Shown: positions 25,701-38,642, counted from the stretch's first letter. The stretch is DNA of 64,000 bases from Paralichthys olivaceus (GCF_024713975.1 NC_091099.1:4397501-4461500); one strand, 5' to 3'. The notes: generated from the letters alone by a model not told the origin. A program made the numbers and translations.

Positions 25701-28700
25701 TCTTCGCTCTCTGTTTATTCAGCTTTCTGCTAAAAAACAGTTTTCAACAGGTGGACAGCCGGTTGGTCAAGACTATAGCCTGGAGAGTAAACAAAATGAC
25801 AGCTCTATTTTCAGAGGCCAAAAAACAAGTTACAAAATCCTGAACTTTTGTTGACATCTGTCTTCAAACTCATGGCAAGCGACGTAAGGTAGTAAAGCTC
25901 TGTTTGTCCCAAACATGTCTAAGTTTAGCATTGCTATCTCATTATGGTCAGGCATATTCTGTTGCTCCAGCGGTGTTGCTATGCCTTGTGTATCATTATG
26001 ACAGACATGATGGCTTTCGCCAGCGAAGGTAATTGCACTGCTGAAACATAAATATAGCATATCCCACACCGAGAACAGACAAAGACTTTTGTTTTCTTCT
26101 CAGAAACGTGGCTCAGAATATGATTCATGTTTTAGTAGCAAATGTGTGTCACTAGATAATTCTTCTACAAATAAATAAAAAAATAAAATATTTGTATTGA
26201 AAACACATTGCCTAGGTGAAGGTGAAGACAAAGAGATGACAGGGGAGAGAGATTCAGAGAGAGATTCAACTGGATCAACTGCTGGTAAACAAATGTTGTA
26301 TCCCTCCAAACGGGGGATAGAAAAGAGGCCAGAAAAGAAAAACACACAGCCTTATTTCTCTCTCTCTGAGGACTCCTTTCAGGTCAGTCTAACAAAGCAC
26401 AAGCATCTCAGTTGGCTTTTAGCAGCTTCCAAGTTGTCAGGACTTTGGCCACACTTCGGGACCCTTTCTCCATCCTCTCTCTTTCCTCCTTCTTTACTCA
26501 GAACCATTCAGAAACGGCTACGACCTCAGTTACCACCGTTTGAAAAAAACAAAACAACACTTCTACCTCTAGCATGGCTTTGTGTTTCATTCTTGAAAAG
26601 CTACTGCAACTGAAAGGCTATTTTTTAGAGAAGAAATCAATTTGGACATCGTTCATAAGCTGCAGCCTTCATTGCCTTCAAGTGGTCCTGTTGGAAATAT
26701 CTAACTATTCAAACTGTCTCCTTCATCCCCTCTAGCTAAGCCAGTTTGTTTCAATCCTGCCTCTAGATATATAGTCGCTCTCTGTCTCTTGAGATAAAGC
26801 TGTACCATTAGAGTCACACTCTGCTGCCTGGCAGTGTTCCTATCAGTAAATGGAAATAGGCTACAGCCAGTCTGATTAGTACAGAGGAAAAGTTGTGACT
26901 GTCGTAAAGCCCTAAACTTTTCTTCATGCACGCAGTTGTTTGGGATGTTGCCGTCAAGTGTGGACGCCCATCTTATCGTTTGTCTCTCATCCAAGAAGTG
27001 CAGGTGAGTCATGGAACAAAAGAAAGTATATTTTGAGTCACCATCTCGTTCTTGCCAGAGACAACAGCTCCAAGCCTCAGGATTTCTTGGGACAGCGCAG
27101 GGACCCAACCCACAACCTACTGTATAAGTCTGGTCGATGCACACCACGTGCACTGAGAGAGCAAGGAAGCAAAGACAGAGTGAAGAAAGACGAAGTGAAA
27201 CTGCCGATTTAATGTTACTGGAAATATAAAAAGCAAAAAGAAATTGGGGTGGGGCACTCAATGGACAGGAAATGCTGGTTAGTAACAGGGGAACTATCAG
27301 GTGGGTGCAGGTCAGGGGTCGGAGGTGAACAAAGGATTCATAAGCCCCACACAGAGCAAGGGAGAGGCCCCCCGGACACACTCACTGAAGCCCAGTCTGT
27401 CTGTCTACACCTTTCTCGACAGGCAGTGCCTCAGGCCTTAGTGTGTTTGTCTAACAATATTTTCTTACATCTGTTTGTCAAGTCTACATGCTTTACTTTT
27501 GTGCCCTACATTTAGAGTATGATGTTTCCCTCAGTTTTCTGGCCGGTTACTTCAAAACATTGTTTACAACGCTGGTCTGGTGTCTGGGGAGGAATAAACT
27601 ACCCAAACACCTGCGGGAACAACAGCATTTAAAAGCTTTCACTGCACCAGGCCTGTCATCTCTCTCCTTCTGTGGCTTTAGTGGATCAAAGAGAAGCTGT
27701 AGCTGGGTTACAGTAAGAAAGTCTTTTGTAGCTGCAGCTACGATCATGCTCCAAAAGTACACACACACACACACACTAACAGAAATGTATGAACACAAAG
27801 ACATGATGACACCATTGCATGTTTTATCTCTCTAATGATACAATGTTCGACAGACATTTTAGTTTGAAGCAGAAGACAAATGCAAAACTGATTCAACAGA
27901 ACTTCAAGTACAGACACTTAAAAACCTGTTGAATTTTAATGAAGCCGGTGAGACTGCTTGCCATCTTTATCCTGATGGTGGAGGGTTTGAGCGTGTGCTG
28001 GAGTGGGCATGTACGTGATACTGAATTAATGACATTATGTGTGTGGGCGTGTGGGGGTGGATATGCCAGATTACTAATCAGCGCTTAGACAAAGGCCATA
28101 TGTGTGCAAGTCTGTGCATCTCTCCCACGTATCTTGTACATATTCTCCTCCATGTCTGCATAAAGCCCTATCAGCAGGAATGTTAGGATTGTGGGGTCAG
28201 CAGTGGTGACATCATGGCAGCCTGTCAGAAGCAACAACAAGGCCTCAGCACCTTTTTCCTCCTAGTTGCATCAGCTAGACGTTACCAGGCTGACGATCAA
28301 TGTCACCCACTCCAAACCTGCTTCCAGCTCACTTTTTCCTCAACATGTCAACACTCATGGACATTTTTTCTTTAGCTCGAAGTAATTTTCAATAGCCACT
28401 TTCACCTCCTAGGTTGTTTAGATGTGAAGAACAAACTCTTAGGAGAGTCTGGACGCAATTCTGCACATTCTCTGACATTCAGGTGTGGAAACGACACCAA
28501 CTTTACCAAGCAGCTTTAAATCAAGTGGACAAATCAAAAGTTTATGTGGTTTTGTATGTAGGGGGTTAGAGAAGTACAACTAGAGAACCAGTGAGAGGGT
28601 CATGTATGGCTATGAGAGCACACAGTTCATCATAGCTTACAGCAAATGGAGCTGCGCTAAAGTAGAGTGGTCAAAGTCAAAAGGATCTGATGCTGTACGT

Positions 28701-29912
28701 CTCTGTGCCACAGGACACCTTAAGAGGTCTTGTGGAGTCCATGTCTTCACAGGTAGGAGGGCTTTTGGTGTCCCTAGGGGGACCTATTCAAAATCATCCA
28801 GTGGTTTCAATGTTGTGGCTGATCTGTGTAAATTGGCTTCATTGTTTTAGCAATTCCAGATGAATGATCTTTTACAACAGTCAGGCTTTCGAAGGGACTC
28901 CAGACTCTTCACCTGTCTGAGGTGGTCTCAGGTTAACAGCCAAACATAATGGTTTGATCGAGTGCTTACAAAGGAGACAGAGCCTGAGGGGAGGCTAACA
29001 TGGAGAAGTAAACTACTTAAGTCAGTGCTCTTCTCATTATTTAACATTCCATTATATAAAGAACAAATATCAGTGAACCCAACCAGCCAAACATGTATAC
29101 CAACATTATTCTTAGAAAAATCAATTCATCTGCCTCTGGCAAACTATTCTTTTCATCCATCCCTTGCCTGTATTAGGGGTCAAGTGTCAGCAAACAGACG
29201 CTCGTGTGTTTGTCTACGAAGGTGTGAGTGTGTGTGTGCAAGGGATCCTCCAGGTCATCAGATAAAGTGCATTCTAGGGAGGGGCAGGGAGCCAGTAATT
29301 CGGCATTGTCATGGTAACCAAACACAGCAGCGACCACCTGGTTGGGGAACTCAAAGGGCGCCACTTCATGAAGGTAAACCGTGCCAGAGAATCCTCACAG
29401 AGTGGACCCGCTTCCAGAGCACAACCCATATTGTGTTTAAGCCATGACGAGCACAGCGGAGCGGAGAGCGCACACAGCTGTTGAATCTTTCATGGGACAT
29501 AAAAAGAGCTAAGCCTACTGTACATCTCTCATTACAACAGAGTGATAACTTAGGCCCGTCTTGTCTGTGTTATCTCTACATGATTTAAGTCCCTGATTAT
29601 CCTATTGGACATTTAAAAACCATGTGACAAGCCACTGGCTAGATACCATGACAAATATGTCCTCGACCTACGCTCACCTAAGTTAGAAGACATCCCAGTA
29701 CACGATGATATGGCCAACAAAAAATGAATGCTGAAAAAACATACTGTCAAAGTGCTTACTTTTAAACAACTAGTCATTGTTTCATTAATATATAACCTGT
29801 CCTGGCTTTGGCATGATTAAAAACAAGTTCAGATGTGTGTTCAACTAGAAAAAAAGCTCCAAAATTAACTTAAAACTCACTTTAAAGTCAACAAAGGAAG
29901 CCCTTTACTCAC
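22733..29912. other. Non-coding stretch, no gene recognised
   Basis: About 7 kb of AT-moderate sequence. The longest open frame (226 codons, minus, 26701-27381) has no family resemblance and no splice context. A short (AC)n is at about 27760-27776. Probably rassf7 5' intron. Confidence 0.4.
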
Positions 29913-29942
29913 CTCTCACAGTCTAATGTTCTCTCAACATGC
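29913..29942 (-). other. Candidate 30-nt non-coding micro-exon
   Basis: The minus strand shows a long pyrimidine tract ending ttcatcag, then 30 nt, then GAGAG|gtgagtaaag. Both splice sites are strong, and the position fits the 5' leader of rassf7. There is no transcript support. Confidence 0.35.
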
Positions 29943-32900
29943 CTGATGAAAAAAAAGAAGAAGAAGGAAAGCAGGAAGAGCAACAATGCTGTCACTGTGC
30001 GTTGTGCTCACCGGCTACCTGATCCACCACAGCCTGCGGACGACACAGAGCCACTGAGAGAGACCAGCTCAGAGCAATGCTAAAGGGGAGGGCAAGAGGG
30101 GGGGGGGGACTGAAGAGAAAAGTGAAGTGGTGCTGCCATTCCCCATCACCCTGGAAACCAACGCGCTTTCAAAGAAAATCAGCCAATGGCAAACACCGGC
30201 AATTGTGTTCAGACAAAAAGTCACATGACTGCCCCAACACCACTCCCTCTGCATGGTGTAAGAAGGGAAGAGAAAAGTAGTGCTGGGGGGGGGGGGTACA
30301 ACAGCACCGATCTCCTTCCATATCAGGCCATTTATATGTGTTTGTGTTCAAAGCTTCACCGTGTTGACCGACAATATGTAAACAGATGCACTGTTAAAAG
30401 TTGCCTCCCTGCATTTGTGGCAAAATCCATTTCTTCACTTGAGTGGATCTATTCGGTGAAATCAAAAAGGAATATCATGACGTGTATCATGTCACAAGTT
30501 TTGTATTATTGAAAAGTTAAATATAGATTATATATAGTTATTATATAAACTTGTTAAATTTAGATTTTCACTAATACCAGAAACACAGCATTACGAATAC
30601 GTGCATTCACATAATTTATATTTACAGAAAAAGTGAGAAAAAATATATAAATTGAGTTTGAGTCGGGGGTAAATTGGAGTTGAGATCATATTGGTAATGA
30701 AGAACGCAGTGTTGTCTCTCGTTTGATGTATAAATAGGAGCTGTATAATCTTTGGATCCATCGTGCTCCTCTGTAATCAAAAGTGCCGATCAAAGTGTCA
30801 GGCGTTAAAGATAAAAACTAAGAATTAAGGATCATTATCAAATTAACTTGTGAAACGTCCAACCAGGCTTTTCTTACTTTATCTAATCTTTGTAGTTTGG
30901 TCAAAAATCAGCGAGGCACAAATCCCTTTTCAGGTTGAATAATTTGATCCAATACTATAACAGCAGCCCACTGAAGAGTCACTGGAAAATGAATTTCCAT
31001 CAGCTAGTCCCACCACCTACAGCAGATTAATCAGGCTATGACACTCAGGCTGGAGCTTTGCTGTTGTTCAAATACATCTACTTCTTTTTCTGCTTTAGTC
31101 TTCTACAGTAAAAAATAAACTTCACAATCAAAATCCCCCCAAGTGGGAAGTTCATCATGTTTTTACTTTGCACACTGGCATCTGCCAAGGGTAGTAAACT
31201 AAATTACAGTGCGGCACTCCAGCGTAAATTCCAAACAGAACTGAGAGACAATACAGTCTATCAATGTGAGGCAGCAGGTTTATTACTCAGACTGAAGTCT
31301 CACATCCAACCCTTTCTCAGCAGTGCACACTTCAACACAATCATCTGCCTTGTAATACATCGCCTCAGCACCAGAAAATTACCCCACTTCAGCGGCGGCG
31401 GGCGCGTCTCGTTCTCGGAGAAGCAGTTACCAAGTAAAAAAGGGGCCCAATTACGTCCCTGCAGAGCGAATGTGACGGGACAGCTGATGAGCCACGGTGA
31501 GAGGAGGTGACAAAGCTGATCGTATCCGGAGCTTGGACAGGAATGACATGTCTGAGACCCGGCTATTGATTTGTTTGAAAAACAGGTAACAGAGAAGACA
31601 ACCTGAGGATTAACTAACCTGTATCAGCTTGATAATAAGCACATTCTAGCTCCAGGCTTACGGCAGATAATTTGCAATATTGAACACGCAACCAAAAGAT
31701 TAGATCTTATCAGAAAATATCACCAGGAGGATTACCTTCTGAGGGTTTGCAGGTTTTTTTTTTTTTTGCTAACCTGCACAGGAAAATCTCTCATGTTCAG
31801 CTGGAGATTTTTAAAAAAAAAGCATGTGGGGCTATATTTACATTTATGATGGTAAAAGGAAACATGTGATTTGATGCTTGGTAACATAATAAACAACATG
31901 GAAAGTATCGCTGAGTTCCTGACAGCTGACACATTAGGAGATGGGGTGAGAGGGCGGTTGTTGGTGTTACAATGATTTAGAGTCCGTGAGATGAAGATTG
32001 GGTATCAGTGGGGTGTGTGTGTGATTCTCAGCTGGCAGAAAAGACTTTATGCTCTCTGGCGTCGAGCAGCTGGACAGATGAGTCATCACATACAGATCTC
32101 ACCGTGCGGAGGGGCCGGAGACATTGAGTAACTCAACATTTTTGTCCCACTTGACTTTGCATTTTATTCCAGCGAACCTTAAACGGAAGGAAAATACTTA
32201 ATCTACTTTGACCTCATCACAGAGCAAACATCCCGTCACAGAATGAGAAATACTTGACTCATAACGGTGACGCAGAACGGACCTCGGCCTCTTTCTCAGA
32301 CAGATTCTCCAGCAAATTCTATCTGAATGAAATCCATGGAGGATCATTCCAGAAACTGATCGGACAGGGAAGACCACACACACACGCGCGCGAATTGCAA
32401 AAACATTACAGCCTCCATTTTTCGAAACATACATAAAACATGCATGAAACGTGATTATAGCAGCGGCACGGGGAGGCCTCGACACCCATTTGCGAAGGTG
32501 AGTCGAATCGTGAAGTGGGAAAAACGGAAGAGAGCGATAACCGCATTAAAATACAAGGAACTAATAGAGTATATGGCACGAGAAGAGGAGGAAGTACAAG
32601 AAACAAGATTAGGAAGACAAATACATGCCGTCACATGAAATACTGAACAGGTAAGTAAAGACGGACTGAGTAACGTGACGCCTCATCGTATACACGCAGT
32701 CAGAATGTGTAGGTAAACACAGATGACTGCTTCCCCGAGGGGCAGAGCAGCAGAGATTCAGGTTAGTCAGGCTGCCTTCAGAAGTCAAGTTCACACAGAC
32801 ACACCAGTTGTTGATCAACAGAAAAATATCTAAATCCCTCACGTGTGACCAGGAGGTGATCTGACGGACCGATCAGCAGTGGAAGTAATATTTAACAACA

Positions 32901-33229
32901 AGAAGAAGAAGAGATAAATCAGTAAAATGGACTTGTCCTGTCATGAACATGCAAATAACATGTTCACTCAGTAAGAGAAGCAGAAGATGACGATGGACAC
33001 GGATGATCAGAATTAGTGTTTGTGTTATTCTGTGATCACGGAGCCTCGTTGTTTCGTTTAGTGTTAAAAAAAAACAACAGCTGGACTTTAGCATAGCTGA
33101 GTTTAAGCTAGCTCCACGTGAACTGGAGTTTGTTGAAACGTCGTTGTTCAAGCTAAATGACACACGGGCCATGCGTCACAGCCACTGACAAGTCACTGAC
33201 AAGCCAGGTCAGCTCACAACTTCCACTCA
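29943..33229. other. Non-coding stretch, no gene recognised
   Basis: Contains a dispersed repeat unit at 30569-30680, G-runs near 30100 and 30290, and AT-rich DNA. No coding exon is supported. Confidence 0.4.
30569..30680. repeat. Dispersed repeat unit, copy A
   Basis: About 110 bp closely matching 34301-34408 in the same orientation. The shared core includes gtgcattcacataatttata/atgcattcacataatttata followed by tttacagaaaaagtgag. No coding capacity or clear ends. Confidence 0.75.
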
Positions 33230-33500
33230 AGCTGCCCGACAAGGTGAGTGAGCGAAGTGTGTCGGTTGTCCTCGTCAGTGAGCCCGGAGCGTCCGTCCGC
33301 AGGTGCGGCGCTCACTTGAACAACGCTGCGCTTCTTCTCTCGCAGTCCACGGACGTGAGCATCTCGTGTCGTTGTGCAAGTGACTCGCTGTGAAACACTC
33401 ACGCGGCGCGTGCTCGCTCGGTTTCGAGAGTTTCTTCCTCTGGTCAGAACTTCGTCAAACTGCGCGCGCGTGTCAAGACCAGACGAAACGGGAAGTAGCA
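33230..33500. promoter_or_regulatory. CpG-rich block, probable promoter (rassf7 leader?)
   Basis: Dense CpG (gcgcgcgcgt, cggcgcgtgctcgctcgg and others) stands out from CpG-poor surroundings. A minus-strand donor, GCGCCGC|gtgagtgttt at 33403, and a plus-strand donor, GACAAG|gtgagtgagc at 33242, both lie inside, so transcription could go either way. It lies about 5 kb beyond the lrrc56 stop, a suitable place for the rassf7 promoter. Confidence 0.55.
33403..33490 (-). other. Candidate rassf7 non-coding first exon
   Basis: CpG-rich minus-strand sequence ending at the donor GCGCCGC|gtgagtgttt. If used with coding exon 1 at 8585, intron 1 would be about 25 kb. This is inferred from base composition and splice signal only. 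Confidence 0.3.
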
Positions 33501-33563
33501 GTGCCACGGCATCCGGTCAGTGATTTCACAATTGAGGTCCGAATCGGAAATCTTTATTGTCAT

Positions 33564-34020
33564 CAAGGTTATTATAGTTTTGAAATTTTCATTAGTTTTT
33601 AAGTTTGCTTTTTTTTTTTTTTAATTTCAGTTTAGTTTTAGTTAGTTCAACGAGTGATTTTTGTAGTTTCAGTTTAGTTTATATTTAGTTTTAGTTTTTC
33701 CAGGTATTAAGAGAAATCCTCGACTTGTAGAAGCTGAAAAAGGATGAAACAATGTGTGACACCAAATGTGGTTCATCAAGTCCTTTAACTTCCTTCTTTA
33801 ACCATCACCTGCAGGACAGGCAGTAACCGAGGGACAAAACGAAGCTGGATTTATCTGCAGTTCAGTTTAGTTTTAGTTAGTTTTGCATTGTTCATTGAAG
33901 TTTTTATTTAGTTTTCTTTCTTTTTTTTTGTAATTGTTGTTTTTATTTTTAGTTCAGTTAACTAAATTCTCATATCATTGCTAGTTTTAGTCTTAGTTTT
34001 CGTTAACTATAATAACCCTG
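33564..34020 (+). mobile_element. Non-autonomous hAT-type MITE, copy 1
   Basis: A 457-bp element with ends CAAGGTTATTATAGTT and AACTATAATAACCCTG (16-bp inverted repeats, one mismatch). It is bounded by a perfect 8-bp direct repeat, ATTGTCAT, at 33556-33563 and 34021-34028. An 8-bp duplication plus CAGGG-type ends is the hallmark of hAT transposons. The interior is TTTAGTT-rich with a unique core and no transposase. Confidence 0.88.
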
Positions 34021-34300
34021 ATTGTCATTGTAAAAATTTGGCATTGTAAGGAAATTAAGGTGCAGTCTTTTCATAATATATATGTAAAAGTCACAAATCC
34101 AAGGATAAATGTCTTTTTTTCAATAATATGATGAATAATGCAAATATATTCAAGCATACATTTTGAGTACTTCAGGTTTATGTATTTATTTAATGACCAA
34201 CTTCCCTTTATGACTGTGTCTGAGGAACAAAGTTGAGCTGAATTTCCATGGCAGCATTATACAAAAATCTAAGGTGCTCATATATATATATATATAATGT

Positions 34301-34408
34301 CACTAATAGCAGAAACACGACATTATGAATACATGCATTCACATAATTTATATTTACAGAAAAAGTGAGAAAAAATATGTAAATTGGCTAAATTTGAGTT
34401 GGGGGTAT
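34301..34408. repeat. Dispersed repeat unit, copy B
   Basis: Direct-orientation counterpart of 30569-30680, preceded by a short (TA)n run. The two copies share most bases over about 100 bp. Confidence 0.75.
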
Positions 34409-35639
34409 AATGCACGACTTGAGAAGATCCCAGATTCACAGAACTGACAGCTAAATGTAATCTGATTCCAAAAGGTAGAGAACCTGTCATCTGTCTGAAA
34501 GCAGTAACTGAAATGGCTGCAGGTAGATTACAGTTACCATTAGATTACATATTTTATAATGGATTTGTAGCTATAGTCATAGTTTTAGATTGGTTGATTT
34601 TCCAAAGATCACACTTTGAGATTCTCATTCCTTGTAGTTTGCAGACTAATTGTGATTTTACCAAAGAGGAGACTGTTAAAAGCAGTACTGGCTATTTTCA
34701 AAATATGTAACATGTTAGCGTGTGTTGGAGCAGTGATGAGGAGGAGGAAGGTTATAATTTTGTTTGTAATAATCTTTTCAGCACCTGAAACATCCATTCA
34801 TAAAAGCAAAGGTTGTTTCCTAAACAAAGGGAAGGGAAGTCATCCATGTTTCAACCATCACTCATCTCAACAAGATTAGTTTTGGGCAAAAAAGAGAAAA
34901 CTTCAATGCACATTTTTTGCTGTTGGATCAAGATTGTGTAAACGGAAATGGTTTTCAGGCAACAATGCTGCGTTTAACCAATAAGAAAACAGCTGGTGTG
35001 TCAAATATTATCAGATTCCCTCATGTGCAAATATCAAGGATTACAATACTGAAAAGCAAATACTTCACCTTCATCTTTAACCTCTCTGAACCAAAGATTC
35101 CCATATCTACTAATCTTATTTGTGGTGCAAAGTGTGGCTTTGCAAACATGTGTTTCGTCCCACAAATTACAATCACTGCCCTGAAACAAGCTTTTCTGAA
35201 GAGGAAACAGCTGAAAGGGAATGACAAAGCAGAAATCTACAACAGCTGTTTGTGGCTTTCTTCTCTAGGAATAGGTTATCAAACACACACTGTTAAGCCC
35301 TGGAACATATTCGTTTAAAATTCATGTATGCAGCATGAATAGGCCAGAAAACAGGCTGCTATCTTACACCCGTTGTATTTCTTCCTTTTATCTTGAACTA
35401 CAGGTAATTACCACTGCATCTCACTGCTCGTATGAAAACATGACCCTGAAACAGAATGAGCAGTGAAGACAGCATTACTTGGGAAGTGTAGCCTATTAAT
35501 ACAAAGATGATTATTTCATTCATTAACCTTATCGACTGGAATTAAACTTACTTCAGAAAACCTTTATGATACGAAGAAGTAGCAAAGGATGTTTGTTGGC
35601 ATGATTCTGCTAAAACTAGTCAGCTGATATCCCAACAAA

Positions 35640-35915
35640 TCTTTTGGAATGGTGGTACATGACCCAAATAAGAACCTATTAAATTTTGGTGAGGATTCAG
35701 GTCAGGGAATGTATCCAGGAATCTTTTCATCACTTTCTTGAACACTGTGGACAGGGCAATTTCTGACATTTCCCAGGGAATATTTCATGGAACCTGGCGA
35801 AAAAAGAAGAGGACATATTTAGGGGGCTGCAATTTGGTGCAGCCACAGTATGAAAATTTACATTTTGGTGCAAATCTGGACAAATAGAGGAATCCAGGAG
35901 TTATAGGGCGGAGGT
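35640..35915. mobile_element. Partial or diverged copy of the TACCTCC MITE-like repeat
   Basis: Shares the order of words seen at 2565-2857 (catgaccc, aattttggtg, ttcccagggaat, catatttaggggg) and ends gggcggaggtaa. The left terminus is degraded. Confidence 0.55.
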
Positions 35916-36471
35916 AAGGAGGTAAGGACTTAACTGGGTGCCATTCCAGCTGTGAATACATTCATTTCCTTGGAATACCATTAAAGACTGTGTGTCTGCG
36001 TTTGGCTGTGAAGATGTCAACAGAAAATGAATTATGCAGCTTAAATATGTTGAAGTGAAAGGAATTTACCTTCCGGCAAGAACCTGCACTGTACAAACTG
36101 TTTCTGCCGGGCCAGTCTCAACTCATGCTGTAGTTGTTTTCAGGTATACTGCCTGGTAGGAAAATATTACCTCGAGTCAATAATATCTCCATCTAATAAT
36201 ATGAAATCAAATTAAGAAACCTATTCCCTTTGTGTGATAACGTTATACCTTGATGTTGGTTATATTCACAACCATCTTTTTAGTTGTGGCTTTGTCTCTG
36301 AAAGCTTTGATGAAGACTTTAGAGGAATGTAACTACAACCCACCTGACACCATCATGAATTAAATGGAGTCATATCAAACACATTGGGTATTTGTATTCG
36401 TTGTACTCACAGCATGTGCTGACACAGTTTCCTCTACTTCAGTGTGTTAGAAATGTCAGTTTGTTTACCCT

Positions 36472-36502
<31 letters not shown>

Positions 36503-36527
36503 GTGTGTGTGTGTGCGTGTGTGTGTG

Positions 36528-36560
<33 letters not shown>

Positions 36561-36561
36561 T
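36472..36561. repeat. Compound (TG)n microsatellite with an 18-bp higher-order period
   Basis: TG dinucleotides interrupted by TG-to-CG changes with the C at 36498, 36516 and 36534, exactly 18 bp apart. Confidence 0.9.
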
Positions 36562-38058
36562 TGGGAGTATTTGGGACAGAGAGCTGTATTATTTTGTTGG
36601 TTGTTACTCTGTTATATGTCATATTTACTTATAGATATAATATGAATACGCATCTAAAGCCTGTAGACTGCAGTCCCTGACTTCTCTAAATGCGATCGTA
36701 TTTTATTAGATATAAGATGCATGCTGTAGGTAATAACTGGTATTGACTTGGGGAGTGAAAGTATGTTTTTACATGCCACTTCTCCAGTCCTCAATAAATT
36801 ATTCTCATATAATAACCCCTGTCCAAGAAATTACAGGAGAGTAGGTGGACACCCTTCCACCATGACACCATAAAAGTCCGAATTTTTCATTCCATCTGCG
36901 TCTTCAGACGAAACAGCTCAAGTGAGATTGAAGTGGGCCTGAAAACACCTGGCAGGGAGCAAAGGGGGAGAAACAATCCCACAAGTGAAGCAGCTGTGTG
37001 AGAAAGACATTCAAAAGGCGTGCGATGGAAAGAGTCACTAGAAGACAACAAAAAACAGTAACGGGTTATATAAGACCTGTCTCCTGGTTGAGTTGGCGTC
37101 TGTGCTTACATGTACACACACATCATACATTCCTGTGTCCGACATGCGTACACCTCTTAATCCTGCACTGTTGGCAGGAGTATTAGCAGTGCTCTCAAGG
37201 TTTAATGACGGCCTGTGCTTTATTTCTTTGACTCATTTTACATCCTGTATCTGCAGAGAGATCTGAAGCCTCGATGACAGAAATATGGCAAGCCTTTTAT
37301 AGTTTGTGGATATTAGTTTGCGTGTGTGCACGTGCTCACATCAGGTATTCACTGATAAGGTCAGGCAAGTTTGGAGATGTCAGTGATCTGGTTGTAGCGG
37401 TTATCCTGGAATGGAATTCCATGTAAAAATCATTGTGACACCCCCAAAACAAACAGCATCATATGCCCATGAAGAACAACAAGGGTGCGAAAGGTGCCTG
37501 TCTCTCTCTGTGTGCATCATCTCCTCAAACACTGTTCGTCACGAGTGTATCAGGACAGAATCAGTCTGAGATTGTCCTTCACAGTACGATGGACGAGTAA
37601 TTCCCTAATAACTCTTGTAAAACAACAGGATATGACACAGCTAGATTCTAATAAAAGATTCTGGCGTAAACAAATTGGCAAATGCGTCATAAAATATTTT
37701 CTCCTGCACCAGTAAAGTGAAAAGTCAATGTTTGCATGTTATATGTTTGTATAATGTGAATCACGCACTTGATGCCGTAGATGTGTTCATACAGGGAGGG
37801 GAAAAAAATGAATCATGGGTTTCAAGGGGGTGGATGTGAGGGGTTGTTTGCTCAAGGAGGTGGAAGTGATTGATAGTTTTTCATTTAATGTTTAGAGATA
37901 GTGCCTCCAAGTGGCAAAATTACATTATTACACCATGATTATCTGGACAGTCATCATCTGTGCAGGAAATCTTGACTCAATTGAACCATTCCATTTTTCA
38001 AAACCTCACCACTCTGGGGTCAGAATGTAGAAGTAGATAAGGTTCTTTTTTCAAATGT

Positions 38059-38068
38059 TTTATTTATT
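38059..38068 (-). terminator. Candidate lrrc56 polyadenylation signals
   Basis: Two overlapping AATAAA hexamers on the minus strand, about 400 bp beyond the lrrc56 stop codon. Position and AT-rich context fit the transcript end. Confidence 0.5.
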
Positions 38069-38464
38069 TTTATACAAGGTAGCACTTGAGTTTTAATAAT
38101 GAAACATTTCAACCTTAGAAATACAAATGTGAGGTATTGATTGAACCCAACATTCATTCTAAAAGAGGGATTGTGTCATGACATCATATCCTCAGATCAC
38201 ATTCGTGTTACTTATTTGAAAGGATGCTGGTGTGTTGGTTCCAACAGTAGAGTTGCTGCTTTCAATATTTACTGTATCTGTTTTGTAAAAGATGGAAAAA
38301 TACTGGTAATCCACTGGTAAAACATGGTGCGAGAGAGGTTCAGAACAAAGTCTCCTGGAATGGCCTCCCCTGCTTTAACACTCTGTTTTTCATGGTAAGG
38401 AACAATAACACACTATTCATATTCATCACTGGCAAGGCAGCCACACATCAGCCCATTTCTGGTG

Positions 38465-38642
38465 TCAGTCTGGGTGTGAGCTCCCTCTGCAGGGCTGGAG
38501 TGTGTGGTGTGGGTGATGTTTCTGCAGAGCGGCCCTGGCTGTGTGAGCACGAGTGATTGCTGGCCTGTGCGGGAGTTTGGACATCTGAGGGACGTGGCGG
38601 GGCTTGTTGCCAGACTGTGCACTGGAGAGGTCCATGTCCACA
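38465..38642 (-). CDS. lrrc56: lrrc56 coding exon 12 (C-terminus, stop)
   Basis: Acceptor ctgtctttcag|TGTGG. In the phase set by exon 11 it reads CVDMDLSSAQSGNKPRHVPQ, then basic RPAITRAHTARAALQKHH, ending RGSSHPD and TGA. The frame call rests on phase continuity. A second frame is open here too, so confidence is lower than for the LRR exons. Confidence 0.68.

Larger units (their letters stand above)
34409..38058. other. Intergenic, repeat-bearing, no gene recognised
   Basis: Between the CpG-rich block and the end of lrrc56. Holds a MITE-like fragment at 35640-35915 and a compound TG tract at 36472-36561. Open frames are short and unsupported. Confidence 0.6.

Noticed and set aside
26701..27381. 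226-codon minus-strand open frame.
   Set aside because: Composition is not protein-like, it resembles no family, and no splice or promoter context supports it.
28962..29447. 161-codon plus-strand open frame.
   Set aside because: No family resemblance, and it runs through a TG-rich patch.
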